A stretch of DNA of 13,672 nucleotides from CAITNQ01 sp041661365 (lineage in GTDB: Bacteria > Latescibacterota > UBA2968 > UBA8231): the NCBI GenBank assembly GCA_041661365.1, contig JBAZUN010000122.1:1-13672 (forward strand). Direction: 5' to 3'. Shown piece after piece: positions 1-8,560 of the stretch (the first letter of the stretch is position 1; each line of letters begins with the position of its first letter). A program made the position numbers and the translations under genes. The notes beneath the pieces are model-generated. The model made no database searches. It had not been told where the DNA came from and was given only the letters and a program-made list of their open reading frames with translations.

Positions 1-378
1 GACGCGGCCGCGATGGCCCTGGCCGACGTCGGCGTGGCCGTCCACGGCGGTGCCGGCGCCTCGATCTTGGCCGCCGACGTGGTCCTCACCCGCGAGGGAC
101 TGTCGCCGCTCCTCGACCTGCTGGCCGGCTCCCGCCGGGTCCTGGCCGTGGTCTGGCGCAACCTGGGTTTCTCCCTGGCCTATAACCTCATCGGCGCCGG
201 CCTGGCCCTCGCTGGTCTGGTCGGGCCGCTGCTGGCCGCGGTCCTCATGCCGATCTCGTCCCTCACCGTCATCCTCTCCTCGGCCCTCTCCCGGACCTTC
301 CCGTCCCGGCGCGGTCCTGGCTCGAGAAGGCTCGATGGGGCATCATCACGGGGGCCTGCTCAAAGGGGGGTAGAATGA
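1..378 (+). CDS. ccoI: Heavy-metal (copper) translocating P-type ATPase, C-terminal end, partial
   Basis: Partial gene, open at the window start; 125 residues are visible in frame 1. The product would be the end of an inner-membrane ATPase that exports Cu or a related metal ion. The first residues DAAAMALADVGVAV are the conserved stretch just after the GDGxN hinge motif of the P domain. Two C-terminal membrane helices follow, with the typical RNLGFSLAYN and MPISSLTVILSSALS segments of P1B ATPases, then a short basic tail. The stop overlaps the ccoS start by four bases (ATGA). A copper ATPase directly before ccoS is the classic ccoI-ccoS order, where CcoI supplies copper for cbb3 oxidase maturation. 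The metal-selecting helices and N-terminal metal-binding domain lie outside the window, so a CopA-type exporter remains possible. The family is near certain; the CcoI assignment rests on context. Confidence 0.85.
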   Translation, partial: DAAAMALADVGVAVHGGAGASILAADVVLTREGLSPLLDLLAGSRRVLAVVWRNLGFSLAYNLIGAGLALAGLVGPLLAAVLMPISSLTVILSSALSRTFPSRRGPGSRRLDGASSRGPAQRGVE

Positions 379-584
379 ACGCGATCTTCGTCCTGCTCCC
401 CCTGGCCCTGCTGATCGCCGGGATCGCCGTGGCCCTGTTCATCTGGGCCGTTCGCTCCGGTCAGTTCGACGACCTCGACACCCCTCCGGTGCGGATCCTC
501 TTCGACGACGAAACCCCGACCGGCGACCGGCGCCGCGATCCCGAATCGACGGCCGCCGCGCCCGGAAGGAGCCAGACCCGATGA
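375..584 (+). CDS. ccoS: CcoS, cbb3-type cytochrome oxidase assembly protein
   Basis: Small single-pass membrane protein of 69 residues. Residues 3-26 form one hydrophobic helix. It is followed by the family signature WAVRSGQFDDLDTPPVRIL and then an acidic DDE, after which the tail is polar and variable. CcoS is needed for heme and copper cofactor insertion into cbb3 oxidase in proteobacteria. The length and motif are typical, so recognition is firm. It overlaps the ATPase stop by four bases and its own stop overlaps the actA start by four bases, so it is probably translationally coupled to both. Its presence is the best evidence in the window that the partner oxidase is of the cbb3 type, although no oxidase subunit is seen here. 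Confidence 0.93.
   Translation: MNAIFVLLPLALLIAGIAVALFIWAVRSGQFDDLDTPPVRILFDDETPTGDRRRDPESTAAAPGRSQTR
566..571 (+). promoter_or_regulatory. Ribosome binding site of actA
   Basis: AAGGAG lies nine bases before the actA ATG and inside the end of ccoS. It supports the start at 581 although this start overlaps the ccoS stop. Confidence 0.6.
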
Positions 585-1177
585 AGCGCGTCAGCAGGCC
601 GGTTCGCGTGCTCGTCCTGATCGCGGTCCTGGGCGGGGTGGGATCCCTGGCCTGGGTCCTGAGCAACGTCCGCCAGGGGTACGAACCGCGACAGCCGATC
701 TACTACAGGCACAGCCGCATGGCAGGGGACCCGAAGTGGACGGTCACCGACCGGGGCGACTCGGTCAACGTCGGCGGCTTCAGCATCCCCTGCGTCTACT
801 GCCACACCATGCCGTACAAGGGCCGCCACTCGACGGTTCCCTCCACCGCCGTCTGCATGAACTGCCACTCCGTGGTCGGGCAGAACCGCGAGTGGGTCCT
901 CAAGCTCAAGGAGTACTGGAACCGGGGCGAGCCGATCCCCTGGGTCAAGGTCCACGACCTGCCGGACTTCGTCTACTACGACCACTCGGCCCACCTCAAC
1001 GCGCGCGACGCCCAGGGGAAGCTCAAGCTGCCGCTGGCCTGCGAGACCTGCCACGGTCGGGTCCAGGACATGGACATCGTGCGGGTCCAGACCCCGTTCA
1101 ACATGGGGTGGTGTCTGGATTGCCACCGCAAGCCCGAGATGGCCGCGCCGACCGACTGCTCCGTCTGCCACCGTTAG
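581..1177 (+). CDS. actA: ActA, pentaheme cytochrome c subunit of alternative complex III
   Basis: 198-residue periplasmic multiheme cytochrome anchored by one N-terminal helix (about residues 8-27). Five CxxCH heme-binding motifs sit at residues 71-75, 92-96, 154-158, 178-182 and 193-197, matching the pentaheme ActA of ACIII. It should carry electrons from the ActB iron-sulfur clusters towards ActE or a soluble cytochrome. The spacing of motifs and the segments VCMNCHS and WCLDCHRKP are typical. Two details differ from the ActA proteins I know. The usual HxxH before the first heme is replaced by HSRMAG, with roughly ten extra residues before CVYCH. The last heme motif also ends only one residue before the stop. 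The downstream HSAHL element (135-139) is intact. The start ATG overlaps the ccoS stop and has a good ribosome binding site. Confidence 0.93.
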   Translation: MKRVSRPVRVLVLIAVLGGVGSLAWVLSNVRQGYEPRQPIYYRHSRMAGDPKWTVTDRGDSVNVGGFSIPCVYCHTMPYKGRHSTVPSTAVCMNCHSVVGQNREWVLKLKEYWNRGEPIPWVKVHDLPDFVYYDHSAHLNARDAQGKLKLPLACETCHGRVQDMDIVRVQTPFNMGWCLDCHRKPEMAAPTDCSVCHR

Positions 1178-1188
1178 GAGCCCGTTGC

Positions 1189-1193
1189 AGGAG
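1189..1193 (+). promoter_or_regulatory. Ribosome binding site deciding the actB start
   Basis: AGGAG lies six bases before the ATG at 1200, but only three before the in-frame ATG at 1197 and after the TTG at 1185. The start at 1200 is therefore preferred, and it places the twin-arginine motif at residues 7-8. Confidence 0.6.
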
Positions 1194-1199
1194 AGGATG

Positions 1200-4100
1200 A
1201 TGAGCGATCAGATCAGCCGCCGCGAGTTCCTCAGGGTCGGGGGAGCGCTGGCCGCGGGGACGGCCCTGGCCGGAGCGGGGTGCAAGCCGCCGATGGAAGC
1301 CACGGTGCCTTTCCACGACATGCCGGAGAACCTGGCCGCCGGGCTGGGAAAGGCGCGCTTCTACACCACCGTGCTCAACGGCAGACCGGTGCTGGTGCGG
1401 ACCCGGGAGGGGCGCCCGCTCCTGGTGACCCCCAATCCCGCCGATCCGGGCGGCGCGATCCCGACCCTGCGCGAGCAGGCCGCCCTGATGGACCTCTACG
1501 ACCCTGACCGCGCCGTCGGTCCGCTCTCCGTGCGCCGCGGACAAGGAGCGCCGGTCGCCGCCGGTTGGGCCGCGGTCGGCGCCGAGGTCGTCCGTCGCCT
1601 GAAGTCCGGTCCAGGGGAGACCGTGCTCCTCACCGAGCCCGATCCAGGGCCGTCGCTGCGGGCCGCCATCGCCGAACTGGCCGCGGCCACCGGACTGCGC
1701 CACCTCGGCTATGCACCGATCCAGGCCGATGCTGTTGCGACCGCCTGGATCCAGGCCTACGGCACGGCCTCGGTGCCTCGGCCGCGCCTCGACCGCGCCG
1801 GGCTGATCCTCGGCTTCGGCGCCGAGTTCATCGACCGACCCGAGCATGGGCTGGAGGCCGACTTCGCCGCGCGGCGGGCCCCGGACCGGAGCGACCGGCC
1901 GATGAGCCGCTTCGTCCAGCTCGAGGGGCGCCTTACCCTGACCGGCGCCAACGCCGACCAACGCCTGCGGGTGCGCGACTCGCAACTGGCCGCGGTGGCC
2001 GCGGCCGTGGCTCACCAGCTCATCGTCGTCCACCGGCACGGTCCGCTGGCCGGGGACGCCGGGGTGGTGCAGGCCCTGAGCCCGTTCGAGGCGGCTGCGG
2101 TGGCAGGGCCGGCCGGCCTGGACCCCGGGGTGATCCCCGAGCTGGCCCGGCACCTGCTGGCCGCCGGTGATCGGGCCATCGTCCTGGCCGGTGGCAGCGC
2201 CTCAGACTCGGCCTCGGGCGTGGCCCTGGAGACGGCGGTCCTTCTGATCAACCACACCCTCAACCGGTACGGGGCGCCGGTCTTCGACGAGGCCGTGACC
2301 TTGCCGCTGAGCCACGGCGGGAGCGCCGCTTTAGCCTCGCTGGCCGCGGAGATCCGGTCCGGCCAGGTGGGGACCCTGCTGATCGCCGGCCCGAATCCCG
2401 GATACGATGCCCCCCCTGGTCTGGCCTTCGCCGCCGCCCTCGAGCGGGTCGATCTCGTCGTCTCGCTCAACGACCGCCTGGACGAAACGGCGAGGCACGC
2501 CGACTACCTGGTCCCGGCGAGCCAACCGTTCGAGTGCTGGGCCGACGCGTCCCTCCCCGGCGGACGGTTCGCGGTGCAGCAGCCGGTGATCCGCCCCTTG
2601 TACGAGACCCACGGGCTGCTCGACGTGCTGGTGGCCTGGGGCGCGGCAGCCGGGGCTGGGGGACGCCTGGCGGTAGCCGCCGGCCGCGCCCGCGCCGCCG
2701 GGGCTACAACCGTGGCCGGCCTCAACCCGAGCGGCGCGTACCACTACGTCCGCGCCTGGTGGGCCGAGCACCTGCTCGGTCAGGCGGTGGATTCGCCGGC
2801 CTTCGAGGCGGTCTGGAACGAGTCCCTGCGCGTCGGGTTCCGACAGGGAGAATCCCCGCCGGTCCCGCCCCGCACCCTGGCGGCCACGGCAGTCGCGGCC
2901 CTTGGAACGCCCGCGTCTCCTCCCTCCGAGCTGGAGCTGCAGCTCCACCCGGGATGTGCTCTGGGCGACGGCCGCAACGCCAACAACGGCTGGCTCCAGG
3001 AACTGCCCGATCCGGTCAGCCGGATCAGTTGGGGGAACGCCGTGGCCATCGCTCCCCGCCGCTTCGACGCCATGGGGCTGAGGAACGGGGATCGGGTCGA
3101 GATCAAGACCGCGGCCGGAGTCCTGGTGCTCCCGGCCTACCGCCACGCCGGGATGCACCACGACCAGCTCGCCGTGGCCCTGGGGTACGGCCGGACCGCC
3201 TGCGGGGCGATCGGCGGGGAGGTCGGTGGGAACGCCTTCATCCTGCGGTCGATCGCCGAGGACGGCCGGACCCTGGCCGCCGGGCTGCCGGTCACCCTGC
3301 GCCGGGCCGACGGCCACGAGGAGTTGGCCCTGGCCCAGGGCTCGGACGTGATCGACCGCGACCGCCGCCCGCTGGTACCGGTGACCACCCTGACCGCCTT
3401 CGAGCGGGATCCCCGGGCAGGCACCGAGCAGCAGGCCGGCGGGCCGTCGGCCTGGGCCGACCATCCCTACCCCGGACCCCGCTGGGGCATGGCCATCGAC
3501 CTCAGCCGGTGCAACGGGTGCGGCCGGTGCGTCCTGGGCTGCCAGGCCGAGAACAACGTGCCGGTGGTCGGTCGCGAGGCGATCATCGCCGGCCGCGAGA
3601 TGTCCTGGCTGCGGATCGACCGGTACTACGACGCGCCGGCCCGGGACGGCCGCTGGGGCGCCGAGGTTTGGGACGGTCCCCTCGAGGTCGTCGAGGAGCC
3701 GGTGACCCTCTTCGAGCCGATGCTCTGCCAGCACTGCGAGAACGCGCCCTGCGAGACGGTCTGTCCCTTCACGGCCACGATGCACAGCGAGGACGGTCTC
3801 AACCAGCAGGTCTACAACCGCTGCGTCGGCACCCGCTACTGCGCCAACAACTGCCCCTTCAAGGTTCGGCGGTTCAACTGGTACGAATACTCGTGGCCGA
3901 AGGGCAGCGGGCTCTTAGCCCGCATCGTGCCCCAGCTCAAGCGGCACGCCGAGCTGAACAGCCGCGGCCGGATGCAGATGAAGAACAACCCCGAGGTCAC
4001 GGTCCGCAGCCGCGGGGTGATGGAGAAGTGCTCCTTCTGCCTGCAGCGGGTCCGCGAGGCCCGTGCCGAGGCCATCCGGGCCGGCCGGCCCAAGGACCGG

Positions 4101-4295
4101 CTCCCGGACGGCGCCGTGGTGCCGGCCTGCATGGAGGCCTGTCCCACGGGGGCCATCGTCTTCGGCGACCTCAATAACCCCGAGTCCGAGGTCAGCGCCC
4201 TCTCCCGCAATCCGCGCGCCATGAAGCTGCTGGAGGCGCTCGGGGTCAAGCCGTCCATCTCGTATCTGAGCAAGGTGCGCCATGACCGGGCCTAG
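1200..4295 (+). CDS. actB: ActB, iron-sulfur subunit of alternative complex III (MopB-like plus ferredoxin domains)
   Basis: 1031-residue periplasmic subunit. It starts with a twin-arginine signal (SRREFLRVGG, residues 6-15), followed by a lipobox-like LAGAGC ending at Cys28, so Tat export and possibly lipidation are expected. Residues about 40-740 form a molybdopterin-oxidoreductase-like domain in which I see no N-terminal cysteine cluster motif. In ACIII this domain is known to lack the Mo cofactor. The C-terminal part carries 15 cysteines in order: 771, 774, 777, 781; 843, 846, 851, 855; 875, 881, 885; 944, 947; 977, 981. This is the count expected for three [4Fe-4S] clusters and one [3Fe-4S]; the latter comes from RCVGTRYCANNC, where Thr replaces a cysteine. 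The protein relays electrons from the quinol site in ActC to ActA. Length is normal for ActB. The gene overlaps actC by 14 bases. Confidence 0.95.
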   Translation: MSDQISRREFLRVGGALAAGTALAGAGCKPPMEATVPFHDMPENLAAGLGKARFYTTVLNGRPVLVRTREGRPLLVTPNPADPGGAIPTLREQAALMDLYDPDRAVGPLSVRRGQGAPVAAGWAAVGAEVVRRLKSGPGETVLLTEPDPGPSLRAAIAELAAATGLRHLGYAPIQADAVATAWIQAYGTASVPRPRLDRAGLILGFGAEFIDRPEHGLEADFAARRAPDRSDRPMSRFVQLEGRLTLTGANADQRLRVRDSQLAAVAAAVAHQLIVVHRHGPLAGDAGVVQALSPFEAAAVAGPAGLDPGVIPELARHLLAAGDRAIVLAGGSASDSASGVALETAVLLINHTLNRYGAPVFDEAVTLPLSHGGSAALASLAAEIRSGQVGTLLIAGPNPGYDAPPGLAFAAALERVDLVVSLNDRLDETARHADYLVPASQPFECWADASLPGGRFAVQQPVIRPLYETHGLLDVLVAWGAAAGAGGRLAVAAGRARAAGATTVAGLNPSGAYHYVRAWWAEHLLGQAVDSPAFEAVWNESLRVGFRQGESPPVPPRTLAATAVAALGTPASPPSELELQLHPGCALGDGRNANNGWLQELPDPVSRISWGNAVAIAPRRFDAMGLRNGDRVEIKTAAGVLVLPAYRHAGMHHDQLAVALGYGRTACGAIGGEVGGNAFILRSIAEDGRTLAAGLPVTLRRADGHEELALAQGSDVIDRDRRPLVPVTTLTAFERDPRAGTEQQAGGPSAWADHPYPGPRWGMAIDLSRCNGCGRCVLGCQAENNVPVVGREAIIAGREMSWLRIDRYYDAPARDGRWGAEVWDGPLEVVEEPVTLFEPMLCQHCENAPCETVCPFTATMHSEDGLNQQVYNRCVGTRYCANNCPFKVRRFNWYEYSWPKGSGLLARIVPQLKRHAELNSRGRMQMKNNPEVTVRSRGVMEKCSFCLQRVREARAEAIRAGRPKDRLPDGAVVPACMEACPTGAIVFGDLNNPESEVSALSRNPRAMKLLEALGVKPSISYLSKVRHDRA

Positions 4296-5636
4296 CCGCA
4301 GTCCCTACGCCACGATCATGGACGACGGCCAGCTTACCGGCCGGCCGATCGTCCTCGAGGAGGGCGGCCCGTACGGCGGGGCGCGGGAGATCCCCGAGCC
4401 GCTGGTGACCGGGGCCCGCACCTGGGCCGACGTCGACCAGGACATCTGCGCCCATACCGAGCAGTTCCCCACCCGCCGGTGGTGGATCGCCATCGCCGTC
4501 TCCGGGTCCCTCGTCGGTCTGCTCGGCTTCTCCCTCCTCGTCCTGTTCTACGCCGGCATGGGCATCCTCGGGGTCAACAGCCCGGTGGGGTGGGGCTCCT
4601 TCATCGTCAACTTCGTCTTCTGGATCGGCATCGGCCACGCCGGCACCCTGATCTCGGCGGTCCTCTTCCTGCTCCGGCAGCGGTGGCGGACCGGGATCAA
4701 CCGGGCCGCCGAGGCCATGACCCTGTTCGCCGTGGCCTGCGCCGGGATGTTCCCGGTGCTCCACCTGGGCCGCGCCTGGTTCGCCTACTGGCTGATCCCG
4801 TACCCCAACGGCCGGGGTCCCCTCTGGGTCAACTTCAACTCGGCCCTGGCCTGGGACATCTTCGCCATCTCGACCTACGGCCTGGTCTCGCTGGTGTTCT
4901 GGTACCTGGGACTGCTCCCCGACCTGGCCACCGTCCGCGACCGGGCCACCCATCCCTGGCGCCGGAAGCTGTACAACGCCATGAGCTTCGGCTGGAACGG
5001 CTCGGCCCGGGCCTGGCGGCACTACGAGTCGGCCTACCTGATCCTCGCCGCCTTGGCCACGCCCCTGGTCTNNNNNNNNNNNNNNNCCTCAACCACATGG
5101 AGCTGATGGCCAAGGTCCTGCTGTTCACCGGCATGATCGTCGGCTTTGCCTACTCCACCGAGTTCTTCATGGCCTGGTACTCCGGGAGCGAGTGGGAGGG
5201 GTTCGTCTTCCGCAACCGCGCCTTCGGCCCGTACGGCTGGTCCTACTTCATCATGTTCACCTGCAACGCCTTCGTGCCGCAGCTCTTCTGGTTCCGCCAA
5301 CTGCGGCGGAATCCCGCGGTCCTCTTCGTTGTCTCCATCCTGGTCAACGTCGGCATGTGGTTCGAGCGGTACGTGATCGTGGTCACCTCCCTGCACCGCG
5401 ACTTCCTGCCCTCGAGCTGGGGGATGTACAGCCTGACCTTCTTCGACTGGTCGATCCTGCTCGGTTCCTTCGGCCTGTTCTTCACCCTGTTCCTGCTCTT
5501 TGTCCGCGTCCTGCCCGTGGTGGCCATGTCCGAGGTCAAGGGGGTGATGGATCCGGCGGTGGCGCGCGGCGCCCCGCCGTCATCGCCGGTCGGACCGCTG
5601 GCCGCGGGAGACGCGCGCGTGGAGGTAAGCCGATGA
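4282..5636 (+). CDS. actC: ActC, NrfD/PsrC-type quinol-binding membrane subunit of alternative complex III (interrupted by assembly gap)
   Basis: Membrane subunit expected to oxidise quinol and hand electrons to ActB. Upstream of the gap, 263 residues are readable in the frame of 4282. They comprise a polar N-terminus, then helices from about residue 66, with the family segments IGIGHAGTLISAVLFL (115-130) and HLGRAWFAYWLIPYPNG (161-177). Downstream of the gap, 182 residues starting LNHMELMAKVLL are readable from 5088 in a different frame and include EFFMAWYSGSEWEG and further helices. The two halves clearly belong to one ActC. The stretch that normally joins them (a helix plus loop, some 40-65 residues by recall) is missing. 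The gap is thus the cause of the frame change, not a mutation. The stop overlaps the actD start as ATGA. The C-terminal tail (about the last 35 residues) is Pro/Ala-rich and variable. Confidence 0.9.
5072..5086. other. Assembly gap of 15 Ns inside actC
   Basis: Fifteen undetermined bases. The coding frame before the run (codon starting 5071) and after it (codon starting 5088) can only be joined if the true missing length is 1 modulo 3, and 15 is 0 modulo 3. Together with the missing conserved helix, this shows that the run is a placeholder and not a measured length. Confidence 0.97.
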
Positions 5637-6184
5637 CGCGCATCTCGAAGCAAGGGGTCCTCGGGTACTTCCTCGATCCCGAGGCCGCGCTCGAGGCGGC
5701 GGCGAAGGTGCGGGAGTCGGAGTGGACCCACTTCGATTTCCTCACCCCGTTCCCCGTCCACGGGATGGAGGAGGCCATGGGTCAGAAGCGCTCCTGGATC
5801 CCCTACGCCACCGCGGCCCTGGCGGCCTTCGGGGTGCTGGCGGCGCAAGCCCTGCAGAACTGGGTCATGGTCCTCGACTGGCCGATGAACTTCGGCGGCA
5901 AGCCGTTCTTCTCGTGGCCGGCCTTCGTGCCGATCACCTTCGAGGCGATGGTCTTCTTCGGGGCGATCGGCAGCGCCGTCATCGCCATCCTCGCGGGGAA
6001 GCGGGACACCGTGCCGCAGCCGCCGCCGATGGCCATCCGGACCGGCGCCACGGTCGACCGCTTCGTGCTGTGGATCTCGGCCACCGATCCGCGGTACGAC
6101 GCGGCCCGCGCCCTGGAGTTCGCCCGCTCGCTCGGGGCTCACGAGGTGCGGGTGGTCGATGCCACCGGAGGGGACGATGACTGA
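5633..6184 (+). CDS. actD: ActD, DUF3341 membrane subunit of alternative complex III
   Basis: 183-residue subunit with an N-terminal soluble part, two membrane helices (about 57-79 and 98-120) and a C-terminal soluble ferredoxin-like part (about 140-178). Family marks are FDFLTPFPVHGMEEAMG (35-50) and GGKPFFSWPAFVPITFE (88-104), the near-invariant DUF3341 segments. In ACIII structures ActD packs against ActC and ActF; no cofactor is bound, and its role is thought to be structural or linked to proton movement. Length is typical. The start ATG overlaps the actC stop by four bases; the end overlaps the actE start by eight bases. Nothing looks unusual. Confidence 0.94.
   Translation: MTRISKQGVLGYFLDPEAALEAAAKVRESEWTHFDFLTPFPVHGMEEAMGQKRSWIPYATAALAAFGVLAAQALQNWVMVLDWPMNFGGKPFFSWPAFVPITFEAMVFFGAIGSAVIAILAGKRDTVPQPPPMAIRTGATVDRFVLWISATDPRYDAARALEFARSLGAHEVRVVDATGGDDD
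6167..6171 (+). promoter_or_regulatory. Ribosome binding site deciding the actE start
   Basis: GGAGG lies five bases before the ATG at 6177. An in-frame ATG at 6159 precedes this site and would add six residues before the lipoprotein signal, so 6177 is chosen. Confidence 0.6.
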
Positions 6185-6808
6185 CGTGAAGGCCCTCGCC
6201 CTGACCGTCCTGCTGGCCGGCCTTCTGCCCGGGTGCGACACCGGCCTTCCCGCCGGCCGCACCCCCCATCGGGAGTTCAACTTCCTCGATATGGCCGACC
6301 AGCCCAAGCAGAAGCCGCAACGGGCCGACCTGTTCGGCGCCTGGCCGACCGGCCTGCTCGAGCCCCCCCTCGGCGCCGTCGCCGTCGACGAGCATCCCTA
6401 CCCCTTTACCCAGGCCCAGGGAGACGCGGCCGGCGCCGCCTTGACCAACCCGCTCCCCGCGAGCCCCGAGATACTCGCCCACGGCCGCTTCGTCTTCGAG
6501 AACGTCTGCATCGTCTGCCACGGCCCGCGGGCCGCCGGCGACGGGCCCCTGACCAAGCTCTTCCCCAAGCCCCCGAGCCTGATGACCCGCCGGGTCCGCG
6601 ACTGGCCCGACGGGAGCATCTTCCACCGCCCGATGCGAGGCCAGGGTTCCATGCCCAGCTACGCCCGCCAGCTTTCGCAGTACGATATCTGGTCGGTCGT
6701 GCACCACCTTCGGCAGATGCAGGCCGAACTCCCGGTCGCTCCCCCGGCGGCAGTCCCGGCGACCTCCGTGGCAGCAGCAAGCGCGACCAGAAAGGAGGGC
6801 GGACAGCC

Positions 6809-6812
<4 letters not shown>
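6177..6812 (+). CDS. actE: ActE, monoheme cytochrome c lipoprotein subunit of alternative complex III
   Basis: 211-residue periplasmic cytochrome. An N-terminal signal with lipobox-like LLPGC gives a lipidated Cys20, as is usual for ActE; Pro at the -2 position is less common. The segment after it (about 30-75, with REFNFLDMADQPKQKPQ) is the typical ActE linker. The single heme motif CIVCH is at 111-115 in FVFENVCIVCHGPRAAGDG. The Met of GSMPSYA (159) is the likely sixth heme ligand. ActE is thought to be one exit point of electrons from ACIII to the oxidase. The last 25 residues are Ala/Pro-rich, probably disordered, and end in a basic tail. The stop overlaps the actF start by four bases. 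Confidence 0.93.
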
Positions 6813-8023
<1,211 letters not shown>

Positions 8024-8030
8024 GGGATTC

Positions 8031-8051
8031 CCGGACAGCCCATCCGGACAG
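8031..8051 (+). repeat. Direct repeat of 8 bases between actF and the FixH-like gene
   Basis: CCGGACAG occurs at 8031-8038 and again at 8044-8051, thirteen bases apart, just before the ribosome binding site. It may be chance in such GC-rich DNA; no function can be assigned. Confidence 0.35.
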
Positions 8052-8062
8052 GGGAGGCAGAG

Positions 8063-8560
8063 ATGGGACGACGCGAGCTGATCCTGGGCGTGCCGCTGGT
8101 CGTGGTCATCGCCGCCGGGGTGTACTGGGCGAGCCATCGCGGGGCTTCCGAGATTTTGGCGGGGGGAGCCGGTTCGACTCTGGCCGGCTCCGCGATCGAC
8201 CTGCCCGACCTCAGCCGGGGCGACGCCCGACTGGAAGTCGACGGGCTGATCGTAAGGGTGGAGGGGACGCGGCCGATCCGGGCCTTCGAGCAGAACCGTC
8301 TCCTCTTCCGCTTCGAAGGACCGGACGGGTCAGACCGGCCCGTGGCGGAGGCCGTGGTCTCCTTCACCATGACGATGGAGATGGGCAAGCATCGCTACTC
8401 CCTGGTTCCCGCGGCCCGGGAGGGATGGCTGCAGGCCGAGCTCGTGCTCCCCGCCTGCCCGAGCGGCAACCGGCGCTGGTACGGCGACCTGACCTTCACC
8501 TCGGCCGGCCGGCCAGGGGCGACGCGGTTCCAGTTCGATCTGGAGCCGCGGCCCGACTGA
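8063..8560 (+). CDS. FixH/YtkA-like single-pass membrane protein, probable oxidase assembly factor
   Basis: 165-residue protein with one N-terminal helix (about 6-24) and a periplasmic domain predicted to be beta-rich. The core motif VSFTMTMEMGKHRYSLV (99-115) followed by GWLQAELVLPACPSGNRRWYG (121-141) resembles the FixH and YtkA-like pattern of a Met-rich strand followed by a hydrophobic strand and a G-x-W-like turn. FixH (CcoH) helps assemble cbb3 oxidase; YtkA-like domains are linked to copper handling. Met103, Met105, Met107 and His110 could bind Cu(I), but this is inference. A strong GGGGAGG site lies six bases before the ATG. The stop overlaps the next gene by one base (TGATG). The family call is moderate because similarity is limited to the motif and topology; context between ACIII and a SafE protein agrees. 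Confidence 0.75.
   Translation: MGRRELILGVPLVVVIAAGVYWASHRGASEILAGGAGSTLAGSAIDLPDLSRGDARLEVDGLIVRVEGTRPIRAFEQNRLLFRFEGPDGSDRPVAEAVVSFTMTMEMGKHRYSLVPAAREGWLQAELVLPACPSGNRRWYGDLTFTSAGRPGATRFQFDLEPRPD

Noticed and set aside
1185..1199. TTG start of actB at 1185 or ATG at 1197
   Set aside because: The AGGAG site is positioned for the ATG at 1200, which also places the twin-arginine signal near the N-terminus as usual.
1200..3500. ActB as an active molybdenum oxidoreductase
   Set aside because: The whole gene context is ACIII, the N-terminal cluster motif of Mo/W enzymes is missing, and this domain is known to lack the Mo cofactor in ACIII.
2331..3785. Open frame of 484 codons on the - strand opposite actB
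   Set aside because: A shadow of GC-rich codon use in actB: low-complexity Gly/Arg/Pro/Val-rich product, no recognisable domain, no ribosome binding site, and the + strand encodes clear cluster motifs across the region.
2534..4177. Second-frame + strand product of 547 codons inside actB
   Set aside because: Arg/Pro/Gly-rich translation of a GC-rich gene in the wrong frame, without domains.
5071..5106. A natural frameshift or early stop in actC, splitting it into two genes
   Set aside because: The frame change falls exactly at the N run and both halves are conserved ActC sequence, so the wrongly sized gap explains it without mutation.
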